Shown here one piece after another: positions 24,896 through 33,826 of a DNA stretch of 64,000 nucleotides. Every line of letters starts with the position of its first letter. Position 1 is the stretch's first letter. The DNA is taken from assembly GCF_037204085.1 (NCBI RefSeq), contig NZ_JBBCBW010000001.1, forward strand, positions 310,001 through 374,000. Direction: 5' to 3'. Below the pieces are notes generated by a model, which saw only the letters and a list, made by a program, of their open reading frames with translations, had not been told where the DNA came from and made no database searches. Source of the stretch: Variovorax sp037204085. Lineage in GTDB: Bacteria > Pseudomonadota > Gammaproteobacteria > Burkholderiales > Burkholderiaceae_C. The position numbers and the translations under genes are program-made.

Positions 24896-26209
24896 TCAAT
24901 GGCCGTCAATGGGCACCGCGTCCTGCGACCAGGCCAGCGCGGAAAGGTGTGCGGCGTTGACCTGCGCGGCGCTCAGCAGCAGCGCTTCCGCCAGGCGCGG
25001 CGCATCGCCGGTGTCCAGCTCGCAGGCCTCGGCCAGCGAGAGGAACGGGCCGTACACGCCGCCGCGCGTCAGGATGGCCTGCTGCACCGAATCGGAAAGC
25101 TGCACCTTGCTGAGCACCTCTTGCATCGGAATGCCAAGCAACTGGTCGATGAGCGAGAACATTCCCACCACGAAGAGGTTGTCCGACTCGCCGCGCGGCA
25201 GCATGATTTCGCCCATCAGCTCGACGAACCGGCCGCGCATGATGGCCTTCTTCATCATGAAGGGCGGGCTGCCCGTCGGGTTGCTGGTTGCCAGCAGCAT
25301 CGACAGCCAGCGGAACAGCGGCGAATAGCCGAGCATGGTCACCGCATGGTGCAGCGAATGGATCTCGACGCCCGCGCCCACGGCAGGCGAATTCATGTGG
25401 CGCAGCAGCCTGTAGGTGAGCGCCGCATCGCGCTTGAGGGCGGCTTCGATCTCGCGCAGGTCTTCGTTGCGCTGGATCATCTGCAGCAGCCGCATGATCA
25501 GGATCGATTCGGGCTCCAGCGCGTGGCTGCCGGTTTTCACCACGGGCGGCGGCAGACCGCAGCTCGGATCGGCAAACACGTCGATACGGCGCGCGGCGCA
25601 AGCCTCGAAGTCTTTCCACGAAGCCATGCGCGTCGCAATCGGCTGGATGGGCATGTGGTCGGGCTGCTCGCCGCGGCGGGCGGCAGCAACGAGCATCGGG
25701 TCTCCGTCGGCCACGTCGAAATGGGTCACCATGCCAAGAAGTTCGTGGTCTTCAGGCAGCGCGGTGGCGCCGCGCAGCATGAAGCTGAACCCCTGCTCGC
25801 GCAGGAACATCAGCACCGGCCGCAAGTCGTGGTTCGCAAGATCGGCAAGCTCCACGCAGAACACCGTGTATTCGGGCGGCAGCGATTGCAGCGCACCCAG
25901 CGCCAGCGATTCCGCATTCACATCGAAGAACAGTTCGCTGCGCCCCAGCTGCCACGGGGTGTCCGGTGGATTGAGATGCTCGGTCACGCAGGCCACCAGG
26001 GCCTTGAACTGCGTGATCGCGTCGGGCGCTTCTTCGGGCCTGGCGGCCGGGCGCCATCCGAGCTTGTAGCCTGCAACCCGCTTCTGTGCATCCAGCAGCA
26101 GGGTGTAGGCCACGTAGCCGTCTGCATTGCGCAAGGCCATCAAGTCTTTCGACTGTCCGGGTGCCGGTGTTTCTTCGGCGGCGGAGCGCCGGAAAAAATC
26201 AAAACGCAT
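24896..26209 (-). CDS. EAL-like/HDOD domain signalling protein
   Basis: A 437-residue cytoplasmic protein of the YuxH type. The first ~200 residues look like a degenerate EAL domain (YTLLLDAQKRVAGYKLGW, then ELFFDVNAESL, FCVELADLANHDL), lacking a recognisable EAL catalytic motif. The rest is an HDOD domain (IEAALKRDAALTYRLLRHMNSPAVGAG, HHAVTMLGYSPLFRWLSML). It lies 28 bp after cheA and 10 bp before cheR, where related che operons usually carry cheW and/or a receptor. It probably links nucleotide or phosphotransfer signalling to chemotaxis, but its role is not established from sequence. Confidence 0.85.
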   Translation of the reverse strand: MRFDFFRRSAAEETPAPGQSKDLMALRNADGYVAYTLLLDAQKRVAGYKLGWRPAARPEEAPDAITQFKALVACVTEHLNPPDTPWQLGRSELFFDVNAESLALGALQSLPPEYTVFCVELADLANHDLRPVLMFLREQGFSFMLRGATALPEDHELLGMVTHFDVADGDPMLVAAARRGEQPDHMPIQPIATRMASWKDFEACAARRIDVFADPSCGLPPPVVKTGSHALEPESILIMRLLQMIQRNEDLREIEAALKRDAALTYRLLRHMNSPAVGAGVEIHSLHHAVTMLGYSPLFRWLSMLLATSNPTGSPPFMMKKAIMRGRFVELMGEIMLPRGESDNLFVVGMFSLIDQLLGIPMQEVLSKVQLSDSVQQAILTRGGVYGPFLSLAEACELDTGDAPRLAEALLLSAAQVNAAHLSALAWSQDAVPIDGH

Positions 26210-26237
26210 TGCATCGTCTCCGTATGGTTATCGTTTG

Positions 26238-28295
26238 TCAGGCGGCAACCGGGTCGATCCGCGCCGCATTCGCCAGGGCGGTGGTGCGCGTTGCGTGCGC
26301 GCGCTGGATGCGCGGCATGGCGTCCACGTCGATGATGAAAGCCACGCTGCCGTCGCCCAGGATCGTTGCGGCCGAAATGCCCGGCACCTTGCGGTAGTTG
26401 GTCTCCAGGTTCTTCACCACCACCTGGTGCTGGCCAAGCAGTTCGTCGACCAGGAGCGCAAAGCGCGCCTCGCCGGCCTGCACGATCACCAGGATGCCCT
26501 GCGTCGGATCGGTCTGCGCGCCCGACACGTCGAACACACTGTGCAGCTCGATGAGCGGCAGGTATTCGCCGCGCACCTTGATCACATGGCCGTCGCTGGT
26601 AATCGAATGCAGGTGCTCGGGCCGCGGCTGCAGCGACTCGATCACGTAGCTGAGCGGCAGGATGTACGCCTCGGTGCCCACCTTGACGGACATGCCGTTC
26701 AAGATGGCCAGCGTGAGCGGCAGCACGATGCGGGTGGTGGTACCCCAGCCTTCGCGCGAGCTGATCTCGACGTGCCCGCCCATCTCCTGGATGTTGCGCT
26801 TGACCACGTCCATGCCCACGCCGCGGCCCGAGATGTCGGTCACCTGCTCGGCCGTTGAGAAGCCGGGTGCGAAGATCAGCTGCCACACCTCGTCGTCGGG
26901 CATCGTCTCGGAAACGGGCAGCCCTTGCTGCATGGCCTTGGCCAGGATCTTTTCGCGGTTGAGGCCAGCGCCGTCGTCGCTCACCTCGATCACGATGTTG
27001 CCGCCGTGGTGCTGGGCCGACAGCAGCAGCTGCCCTTCGGCCTCCTTGCCCTTGGCAATGCGCTGCGACGGCGTTTCGATGCCGTGGTCCAGGCTGTTGC
27101 GCACCAGGTGCGTGAGCGGATCGATGATGCGTTCGATCAGGCCCTTGTCGAGTTCGGTTTCCTTGCCGAAGGTGTCCAGGCGCACTTCCTTGCCGAGCTT
27201 GGCGCTCACGTCGCGAATCACGCGCGGGAAGCGGCTGAACACATAGTCCATCGGCATCATGCGGATCGACATGACCGACTCCTGCAGGTCGCGGGCGTTG
27301 CGCTCCAGGTGGCCCAGGCCGCTCAGGAAACGCTCGCACTCCACCGGGTCGAGCATGGTGGCGGCCTGCGTCAGCATCGATTGCGTGATGACGAGCTCGC
27401 CGACCAGGTTGATGAGCTGGTCGACCTTCTCCACGTCCACGCGGATCGAACTCGAGTCTTTTGCGGCCGTTGCCGCGCCGGCGGCGGAAGGCTTGGCGGC
27501 TGCGCTGGTGGATGCCGCGGCGGGCCGGGCAACTGCGGGGGCAGCCGGCGCAGCAGCGGGTGCAGCCACGGCAGCGGGCTCATTTGCCGCACTCGCCGAG
27601 CCGGCGGCTTCCGGCGTGATCTCGATCTGCGATTCGTCGATGACGAAGCAGCAAACGGCAATGATGTCGTCCGGCGAGCAGGTGGTCTCGAGCACCACCG
27701 TGAGCTGGTCGTTGCTGCGCGTGCGCGACAGCAGCTTGCCGAGGTTTCCGAGCTCGTCGGCCAGCAGGTCGCATTCACTGTCGGAAAGGCGCGAGAACTT
27801 GATGCGCAGCGCGTCGTGCCCCGATGCGGCCGCAGCGGCAACCACAGGGGCAGCAGCCACCACCGGCGCGGGTGCGGGCGCCGGGGCCGGTGCGGCGGTT
27901 GCGCCGCCCTCGGTCTCGAGCGCGAGCTGCCGCAGCACACCGCAGATGTGGGCGACCATTTCAGGATCGGGTTCGTTCTCGGCCTGATAGGCAATCAGTT
28001 GTTCTTGCAAGGCGTCCTTCGTTTCCAGAAATGCATCGATCATCGAGCGGCTCAGGTTCAGCTGGCCGTGGCGCGCGCGGTCGAGCAGGGTTTCAAGCAG
28101 GTGCGTCGTATCGGTCAGCGCAACAAAGCCGAACGTGGCCGCGCCGCCCTTGATGGAGTGCGCGGCACGGAAGATGGCGTTGAGCTGCTCGCTGTCGGGC
28201 GCATCGGCGTCCAGCTCGAGAAGCAATTGCTCCATCTGCGCCAGAAGCTCGACGGCTTCGACAAAAAATGCCTGGGTGAACTGACTGAGATCCAT
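26238..28295 (-). CDS. cheA: Chemotaxis histidine kinase CheA
   Basis: Receptor-coupled kinase that phosphorylates CheY and CheB. The 685-residue protein has an Hpt domain with phospho-accepting His46 (AAHSIKGGAATFG), two Ala/Pro-rich linkers (~130-170 and ~235-275) flanking a P2-like domain (ALRIKFSRLSDSECDLLADEL), a dimerisation domain with SIRMMPMDYVFSRFPR, a catalytic domain with N box HLVRNSLDHGIE, G1 DDGAGLN and G2 GRGVGMDVVK, and a C-terminal CheW-like regulatory domain. It lies downstream of motB in the leftward operon. Confidence 0.97.
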   Translation of the reverse strand: MDLSQFTQAFFVEAVELLAQMEQLLLELDADAPDSEQLNAIFRAAHSIKGGAATFGFVALTDTTHLLETLLDRARHGQLNLSRSMIDAFLETKDALQEQLIAYQAENEPDPEMVAHICGVLRQLALETEGGATAAPAPAPAPAPVVAAAPVVAAAAASGHDALRIKFSRLSDSECDLLADELGNLGKLLSRTRSNDQLTVVLETTCSPDDIIAVCCFVIDESQIEITPEAAGSASAANEPAAVAAPAAAPAAPAVARPAAASTSAAAKPSAAGAATAAKDSSSIRVDVEKVDQLINLVGELVITQSMLTQAATMLDPVECERFLSGLGHLERNARDLQESVMSIRMMPMDYVFSRFPRVIRDVSAKLGKEVRLDTFGKETELDKGLIERIIDPLTHLVRNSLDHGIETPSQRIAKGKEAEGQLLLSAQHHGGNIVIEVSDDGAGLNREKILAKAMQQGLPVSETMPDDEVWQLIFAPGFSTAEQVTDISGRGVGMDVVKRNIQEMGGHVEISSREGWGTTTRIVLPLTLAILNGMSVKVGTEAYILPLSYVIESLQPRPEHLHSITSDGHVIKVRGEYLPLIELHSVFDVSGAQTDPTQGILVIVQAGEARFALLVDELLGQHQVVVKNLETNYRKVPGISAATILGDGSVAFIIDVDAMPRIQRAHATRTTALANAARIDPVAA

Positions 28296-28336
28296 CGTTG
28301 CTCCGAACCGGCTTGCTGTAGGGCCGGCATCAATTT

Positions 28337-29287
28337 CTATGGGTGCTCTGCGGAAGCGCCGCCGCCGGCGCTCCCCCTGGCCGTTACCTTGACGCTCTGG
28401 GCGGGGAGCAGCGGCGAAGGCGACGACAGTGACTTGGCGGGCCAGCTCGCGGCGTTGCCGCTGCCGCTGTTCTCGCGCTCTATCTGGTGCTGGGTGCGGT
28501 GGTTGAGCAGGATGATGCTGATGCGCCGGTTGATCGGGTTGCGCGGATTGCTCCTGTCCAGGTGCATGCTGTCGGCCAGCCCGACCACGCGCAGCACCTT
28601 GTTCTCGGCCATGCCGCCCACCACCAGTTCGCGCCGCGAGGCGTTGGCCCGGTCGGCCGACAGCTCCCAGTTGCCGTAGGAGCGGTCTCCGTTGGTGTAG
28701 ACGATGGCGTCGGTATGCCCCGACAAGGTGATCTTGTTCGGCAGCTCATTGAGCGTGGGGCCGATCTCCCGCAGGATGGCGCGCATGTGCGGCACCAGCT
28801 GCGCGCTGGCCAGGTCGAACATCGGTCGGTTCTCGCTGTCGACGATCTGCAGGCGCAGCCCCTCGGTGGTGATGTCGATCAATATCTGCGAGCGGAACTG
28901 CTTGAACACCGGGCTGTTCTCGATGAGCTTGTCCAGCCGGTCCTTCATGCTGGCCAGGCGCTCGGCATCGGCGTCTTCCTCGGCGTCGGCCCGCTGGACC
29001 TCGCCGTCAGCGCGCGTGCTCGGGTCCATGCCGCCGCCCGGAATCACGCTTTCGCTGGTGCTGCTTTTCTCGCCGCCGCTGATGGCCACCTTCAGCGGCA
29101 TGCGAAAGTGCTCGGCAATGCCCTCACGCTGCTTGGGCGAGGCATTCGACAGCAGCCACATCACGAGAAAGAACGCCATCATGGCCGTCATGAAGTCGGC
29201 ATAGGCGATCTTCCAGCCGCCGCCGTGCCCGCCGCCTCCGTGGGCGGGAACGCGCTTGACGACGACCCTGTGTTTTTCCGTGCTCAT
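28337..29287 (-). CDS. motB: Flagellar stator protein MotB
   Basis: Stator subunit that anchors MotA to peptidoglycan and carries the proton-binding aspartate. The 316-residue protein has a short basic, glycine-rich N-terminus, a single membrane helix WKIAYADFMTAMMAFFLVM with D31 as the predicted proton acceptor, a linker, and an OmpA-like peptidoglycan-binding domain (LSGHTDAIVY, RANASRRELV, NRRISIILL). It follows motA by 21 bp. Confidence 0.97.
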   Translation of the reverse strand: MSTEKHRVVVKRVPAHGGGGHGGGWKIAYADFMTAMMAFFLVMWLLSNASPKQREGIAEHFRMPLKVAISGGEKSSTSESVIPGGGMDPSTRADGEVQRADAEEDADAERLASMKDRLDKLIENSPVFKQFRSQILIDITTEGLRLQIVDSENRPMFDLASAQLVPHMRAILREIGPTLNELPNKITLSGHTDAIVYTNGDRSYGNWELSADRANASRRELVVGGMAENKVLRVVGLADSMHLDRSNPRNPINRRISIILLNHRTQHQIERENSGSGNAASWPAKSLSSPSPLLPAQSVKVTARGSAGGGASAEHP

Positions 29288-29308
29288 GGCAATGTTCCAC
29301 GCTGTGTA

Positions 29309-30169
29309 TCAGCGGGCCTTGACCTCGCGCACGTGGCTGTCCAGCTCGGTAAAGCTGGGCCGCTCGGTCGAGAACAGCACCTTGCGGCCGAATTCCACCG
29401 CCAGCTGCGGTGCATACCCGTTCAGGCTTGCGAGCAGCGTGACCTTGGTGCACTGGTACATCTTCATGCTCTCGGCCACCTTCTGCTCGATGAGCGAAGC
29501 CAGCGGCGAGACAAAGCCGTAGGCCATCAGCACGCCCAGGAAGGTGCCGACCATCGCGTGCGCAATCAGCGCGCCCATCTCCGAAGGCGGCAGGTCGGCC
29601 GAGGCCAGCGCATGCACCACGCCCATCACGGCCGCAACGATGCCCAGCGCGGGCAGCGCGTCGCCCACGCGCGAAAGGCTGTGCATGGGCACTTCGGCTT
29701 CGTGCTTGATGGTCTCTATCTCGTGGTCCATCAGCGCTTCGATCTCGAATGCGTCGGTGTTGCCGCTGATGACCAGCCGCAGGTAGTCGCACAAAAACTC
29801 CATCACGGCCTCGTCGGCCAGGATGTTGGGATAGCGGGCGAAGATCTCGCTCTTGGCCGGGTCCTCCACGTCGGACTCCAGCTTCATCATTCCTTCCTTG
29901 CGCGCCTTGGCCAAGAGCTCGTAGAGCAGCGCCAGCAGGTCCAGGTAGAGCTGCCGGTTGTGCTTGGACGAGCGCAGCAGGAGCGGCAGCTCCTTGAGCG
30001 TCGACTTGATCGTCTTGCCGTTGTTGCCCGCAATGAAGGCGCCCAGCGCGGAGCCGCCGATCATCAGCAGCTCGACCGGCTGGAACAGCACCCCGAAGTG
30101 CCCGCCCATGAGCGCATAGCCGCCGAACACGGCGCCTATGACCACCAGATAACCAACCAAAAGGAGCAC
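29309..30169 (-). CDS. motA: Flagellar stator protein MotA
   Basis: Proton-channel subunit of the flagellar motor. The 286-residue protein has four membrane helices, starting LLLVGYLVVIGAVFGGYAL, which aligns closely with E. coli MotA, and a large cytoplasmic loop between helices 2 and 3 with charged residues that contact FliG. The start is a GTG at 30167-30169 preceded by AGGGGAAG. It is the first stator gene after flhC (68-bp gap). Confidence 0.96.
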   Translation of the reverse strand: MLLLVGYLVVIGAVFGGYALMGGHFGVLFQPVELLMIGGSALGAFIAGNNGKTIKSTLKELPLLLRSSKHNRQLYLDLLALLYELLAKARKEGMMKLESDVEDPAKSEIFARYPNILADEAVMEFLCDYLRLVISGNTDAFEIEALMDHEIETIKHEAEVPMHSLSRVGDALPALGIVAAVMGVVHALASADLPPSEMGALIAHAMVGTFLGVLMAYGFVSPLASLIEQKVAESMKMYQCTKVTLLASLNGYAPQLAVEFGRKVLFSTERPSFTELDSHVREVKAR

Positions 30170-30237
30170 GCGCTTCCCCTACTGCCCTTGAGGCGTCGAT
30201 TCAAAAGCCTTGCCCGCGGGGGCAAGGTCCGCTTTTT

Positions 30238-30846
30238 TCAATGAAGTCCACCGCCATCGAGCGCCGCTTCCACGGCCAGACCAATGCTTTCCATGCCCGG
30301 CACAGCGATTTCGCCGCCCGCCGCGCGCTTCGAACCGCGCGCCTTGCCTGCCCGCGACGGGGGCCGGCACAGCACGCAGACATATCCGCTCTTGTGGTCG
30401 TGCGCATGCGCCACGAACTGCCCCGCGCACCGGCAGCAGGTGCTCAGTTGCAGCATGTCGCTGTCGAAGAAGCGAACCATCGTGTATGCACGCGTGAAAT
30501 CCAGAATTGGCTCGCTTTCCTGCGCTTCAATTTGCTGCAAATACAATTTGTAGCTTTTAATCAATACCCAAACCTTTTCTTCATCGGAATGGGTTTTCAT
30601 GAATTGATACATGTTGTAAAACATTGACGAATGGATATTCGCCAACCAAGTCATATACCAATCCGTTGAAAAAGGGAGCAGCCCCTTGGGCGGAGAGACG
30701 CCCTTGATTTCCTTGTAGAGGCGGATCAGCCGCTCGCGGCTCAGGCCCACTTCCGACTCGAGGAACTGCAGGCGGGCGCCGAGGTGGATCAGCTGGATCG
30801 CCAGCTGAACTTCGCGCACTTCGCCAAGGACGCTCTTGGTGCTCAT
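30238..30846 (-). CDS. flhC: Flagellar master transcriptional activator subunit FlhC
   Basis: DNA-binding partner of FlhD in the FlhD4C2 activator of early flagellar genes. The 202-residue protein begins MSTKSVLGEVREVQLAIQLIHLGARLQ and contains the four-cysteine zinc site (TCCRCAGQF and YVCVLC) typical of FlhC. Its start overlaps the flhD stop by four bases. The middle of the gene (30510-30680) is visibly richer in A+T than its neighbours. Confidence 0.96.
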   Translation of the reverse strand: MSTKSVLGEVREVQLAIQLIHLGARLQFLESEVGLSRERLIRLYKEIKGVSPPKGLLPFSTDWYMTWLANIHSSMFYNMYQFMKTHSDEEKVWVLIKSYKLYLQQIEAQESEPILDFTRAYTMVRFFDSDMLQLSTCCRCAGQFVAHAHDHKSGYVCVLCRPPSRAGKARGSKRAAGGEIAVPGMESIGLAVEAALDGGGLH

Positions 30847-31220
30847 ACGGCTGCGGTTTCTTTTTGGCTCTGCAGGCTTCGTGCAGACATCAGTATCGAC
30901 ATGTGCGCTTGTTGCAGCATCGTGTCCTTACCTTCGCCAACCACTGCCGACATCGAGGCATGCTCGTCAAGGCGAAAACTGCACAGCAGGAAGTTCGACG
31001 CCGCCAGTTTGAGGATCTGCGCCAGCGACATGCTGGCCAGCATGTCGGCCAGTTCGCGGCTCACGCCCAGGCGAAACATCGCCGCCACACGGTCCTGCTT
31101 GACCAGCTTCTGCGCAAGCAACATGTAGGCGAGATTGATGTCACCGATCTCGCGGGAGATCTCGCCGTTGGCCACGTTCATCACAATATCCGTTTCCAAA
31201 ATTGCACTCCGTTCAGTCAT
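30843..31220 (-). CDS. flhD: Flagellar master transcriptional activator subunit FlhD
   Basis: Dimeric partner of FlhC. The ATG at 31218-31220 gives 125 residues; a second in-frame ATG at 31181, preceded by GGAAACGGA, would give 112 and has the better ribosome-binding site. The conserved core DINLAYMLLAQKLVKQDRVAAMFRLGV and the LLCSFRLD segment with its disulphide-forming cysteine are clear. First gene of the leftward operon flhD-flhC-motAB-cheA-...-cheZ. Confidence 0.95.
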   Translation of the reverse strand: MTERSAILETDIVMNVANGEISREIGDINLAYMLLAQKLVKQDRVAAMFRLGVSRELADMLASMSLAQILKLAASNFLLCSFRLDEHASMSAVVGEGKDTMLQQAHMSILMSARSLQSQKETAAV

Positions 31221-31374
31221 GTCTTGAGTGAATTATTCCAACTATTTAACACTTTGTAACTTTCGATCACGGAGAAACTGTAAAGCGAGCTACAAGTACA
31301 TGTAAGCTTTTGTTGCAACCACGTTACATGGTTTCCACCGATGAAATTAGTTCTCATTTATTCTTGAAAGTTAA
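31221..31374 (-). promoter_or_regulatory. flhDC promoter region
   Basis: This 154-bp gap is markedly A+T-rich compared with the rest of the window and lies directly before flhD, as expected for the master operon's control region. It holds a short dyad AACCA..TGGTT (31317-31333) and a TACATGTA palindrome near 31297. Several AT-rich hexamers could serve as -10 or -35, so I do not assign one. The flhX stop lies at its far end, without a clear terminator. Confidence 0.5.
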
Positions 31375-31677
31375 TTACAAAGCATTAACTTTTCCGGGCC
31401 CTGCAGCACCCTGGTCGGCTTCGATCCGGTGGATCCACGCCATGACCTCTGCCACCGCCAGATAGAGCTGCGGCGGGATCTGCCGATCGAGGTCCACCTG
31501 CATCAGCAGCTTGATCAGGTCCGCCGAGGCGTGCACGTACACGCCGTTCTCCCGCGCCTGCCGCAGGATCGATTCCGCCGTTACCCCGTAACCCTTGGCC
31601 ACCACCACCGGCGCCTTTGCCTGGTCGGCATAGGAGAGAGCCACCGCGCTCGGGCGCGTATCGGTCGAGGCAGTCAT
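31375..31677 (-). CDS. FlhB C-terminal-domain homologue (FlhX-like)
   Basis: A 100-residue protein matching only the cytoplasmic tail of FlhB/EscU after its cleavage site: VALSYADQAKAPVVVAKGYGVTAESILRQARENGV, then IPPQLYLAVAEVMAWIHRI. It has no membrane part and no NPTH motif. From knowledge of FlhX in other bacteria it may substitute for or modulate FlhB's cleaved tail in the switch of export specificity. Its start overlaps the fliK-like gene by four bases, consistent with a joint role in hook-length control. Confidence 0.88.
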   Translation of the reverse strand: MTASTDTRPSAVALSYADQAKAPVVVAKGYGVTAESILRQARENGVYVHASADLIKLLMQVDLDRQIPPQLYLAVAEVMAWIHRIEADQGAAGPGKVNAL

Positions 31678-33005
31678 TCCGCATGCTCCACCGGGCTCAT
31701 CGCCGTGATCTGCAGGTCTTGCAAACGCAATCCGGCGGCTTCGAGGCGCGGCCCCAGTTCGCCGCTGTCGCTGCGCAAACGCGCAAGCGTGGCGCCCTCG
31801 CTCGCGGCAAGGCGCGCCTGAACCAGTTCACCCGTCAGGCTCAGCCGAAGATCGACGGCGCCCAGCTTGGGCAGCGAGAGCGAAACGGTGGTCGACCAGC
31901 TGCGCGGGCGCTCCTTGCGTTCGTCGTTGCGTTGGTCTCCAGGCGCATCGGCGGGCTGGTCGGCCTCTTCGTGGATCGACCATTCCATCGGAACATTCGG
32001 CCACGCCTGGCCGCTCCAGCGGAAAACCGAGGTGGCCAGCAGATCGAGTTGCTGATGCACCAGCGCCACGGTTTGCGGATGAATCATTTCAGCCGGCGCG
32101 GCCACCGAAGCAGCCGTGCGCGCCGAAGAGGTGGCGGCACTGTTCTCGCCGAGGCTGCGGCTGGCCATGCGCTCGTCGGCAGCCGCGCCCGCATCACTCG
32201 CGCTACCCGCAAAAACCGGAACCGCGGCCGAAGCAACTGGAACACCCTGGCTCGTGTAGACCGATGCCGGCGGCGTTTGCGCCGGTGCACCTTGGGCAAC
32301 AGCAACGGGCTGCCCCTGGGCGGGCGCGCCCGGCAAAGGCTGGCTCGCCGCGGGAACGGATGCGCCCGCGGCCGCAACCGGTTGGCCAGCGGCGGGAACC
32401 GCCAAAAGCTGATCCGCGGCAACCGGCCGGCCCGGAACTGCCTGGGCGGGCTGGGGCTGCGCATGCGCCTGGGACGAAGGCTGCGCGGTGCCGCCATTGG
32501 TGGGCGTGGCTGCCTGCGTCAACCGCATTTGCGGCTCCTGCGCCAGTTGCTGCACGGTGCGAAGTCCGTTGGCAAATTCAACCAGATGCGATTCGTAGAA
32601 CAGGCCGCTTGCTGCCACGGTCTGCGCCAGCGCGCCGGCGAGCACGGGCGCCGCGGGCGTCTGCGCCGAGGGCCACAGGGGCGTCGCGCCGCGCACCGGC
32701 TCGGGGTCGGCTTGAAGATCGGCCAGCACGGCGCTGATGGCACGGGCCGCCGCCGACCACTGGGTAGCCACCGAAGGCGGCGCATCGGCCGCGCGCGGTG
32801 CGCCGGCCGGCACCTTGGCCGGCAACACGGACTCGAGCAGCGAATGGGACGGCAGCCGGACATCGTTCTTGACCTGCTGGACCTCGGCCACCGCCCCGGC
32901 AGGCAGGCTGGTGCCGACCTCCGTCTGCAGCGCAGCGAGCTCCGGCCGCAGTGCGGCGAGCTTCGTTGCGAGCGGCGCATCGGCGAGTCCGATCGATCTG
33001 TTCAT
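31674..33005 (-). CDS. FliK-like hook-length control protein (second copy)
   Basis: A 443-residue, Ala/Pro/Gln-rich protein of low complexity in the middle, with a C-terminal domain (LSLPKLGAVDLRLSLTGELVQARLAAS, LGPRLEAAGLRLQDLQI) of the Flg_hook type found in FliK. The canonical fliK is at 43625-45013. Position at the end of fliC-flaG-fliDST and overlap with flhX suggest a second hook-length or export-switch ruler. Exact division of labour is unknown. Confidence 0.8.
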   Translation of the reverse strand: MNRSIGLADAPLATKLAALRPELAALQTEVGTSLPAGAVAEVQQVKNDVRLPSHSLLESVLPAKVPAGAPRAADAPPSVATQWSAAARAISAVLADLQADPEPVRGATPLWPSAQTPAAPVLAGALAQTVAASGLFYESHLVEFANGLRTVQQLAQEPQMRLTQAATPTNGGTAQPSSQAHAQPQPAQAVPGRPVAADQLLAVPAAGQPVAAAGASVPAASQPLPGAPAQGQPVAVAQGAPAQTPPASVYTSQGVPVASAAVPVFAGSASDAGAAADERMASRSLGENSAATSSARTAASVAAPAEMIHPQTVALVHQQLDLLATSVFRWSGQAWPNVPMEWSIHEEADQPADAPGDQRNDERKERPRSWSTTVSLSLPKLGAVDLRLSLTGELVQARLAASEGATLARLRSDSGELGPRLEAAGLRLQDLQITAMSPVEHAE

Positions 33006-33030
33006 TGCGTTTGCCGTGCTCTCTTGCAGG

Positions 33031-33360
33031 TCAGTACGGCGTGCCGTATGCCTTGCCGAGTTCGCTGCGCATCTGCAACTGGGCCATCTTGGACACCAGG
33101 TCCTCGAGCTGAGGCTTGACCATGTCGCACACCTCTTCCTGGTCGGAATGGATGCAATCGATCAGGTTGCGCACCTGCTCCAGCTGCACCGCGTCCAGCG
33201 ACACCTTGCCGATGGCCTTGAGGCGGTCGACCAGCGCCGCGCAGCGGGCTTCGAGCTCTGCAAGCCGTTCCCATTCCTTGGCGCGGGCGAGCGCCGCCAT
33301 GAGCGACATGGTCGAGGCCAGTTCGCTGTAGCAATGGAGGACTTCGTGGCGGACCGGCAT
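33031..33360 (-). CDS. fliT: Flagellar export chaperone FliT
   Basis: A 109-residue all-helical protein starting at the ATG at 33358-33360 (MPVRHEVLHCYSELASTM). Size, helix pattern and position directly after fliS identify it as FliT, the chaperone of the cap protein FliD, which in enterics also restrains FlhDC. Sequence conservation in this family is weak, so the call leans on context. An upstream in-frame ATG would overlap fliS and is less likely. Confidence 0.8.
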   Translation of the reverse strand: MPVRHEVLHCYSELASTMSLMAALARAKEWERLAELEARCAALVDRLKAIGKVSLDAVQLEQVRNLIDCIHSDQEEVCDMVKPQLEDLVSKMAQLQMRSELGKAYGTPY

Positions 33361-33379
33361 GGCCTGCGATTCCGGTGTT

Positions 33380-33802
33380 TCAGTTGTCGGCACTTGCACC
33401 GCCGACTTCGCGCCATGCAGACGCAATGTTTTCGAGAATTGCTTCGGCCTCGTCGAGCGCCTTCACGTCCTGGCGCAGGTTTGCGTACAAGAGCCGGCGA
33501 ATCACGAAGTCGTAGAGCGCCGACAGGTTGGCCACCAGTTCGGCGCCCGCGGCGCCTGCGGCCTTGGCGTCCAGGCTGGCCTTCAGCCCGTTGTCGACGA
33601 TGCTGATGGCCTTGGAAATTGCGTTGCCCCTGGCAATCGCATCGCCGCTCGCCATGTGGTGGCGAGCCATGCCGATGGTCGTGATGACGCCGTCGAACAG
33701 CATCACGATAAGCTGGTGCGGAGACGCGCTCATTGCGCGCGTTTCCATGCCGAGGCGTGCATACGCGCCGGCGCCTGTACGATGGTTATGGGGTGTGTAC
33801 AT
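33380..33802 (-). CDS. fliS: Flagellin export chaperone FliS
   Basis: Binds the C-terminus of flagellin and prevents premature polymerisation. The 140-residue protein contains the family core MSASPHQLIVMLFDGVITTI and LSALYDFVIRRLLYANLRQD. It lies 24 bp after fliD on the same strand, the classical fliD-fliS order. Confidence 0.95.
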   Translation of the reverse strand: MYTPHNHRTGAGAYARLGMETRAMSASPHQLIVMLFDGVITTIGMARHHMASGDAIARGNAISKAISIVDNGLKASLDAKAAGAAGAELVANLSALYDFVIRRLLYANLRQDVKALDEAEAILENIASAWREVGGASADN

Positions 33803-33826
33803 CGGTTGCCTCTCAGGAACGCTTCT

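Noticed and set aside
24886..24909. TTG start extending cheR by eight residues
   Set aside because: It overlaps the previous gene's stop, has no better ribosome-binding site, and the ATG at 24885 matches the family N-terminus.
33361..33426. Upstream ATG for fliT
   Set aside because: It would overlap fliS and add a tail not typical of FliT; the ATG at 33360 is preferred.
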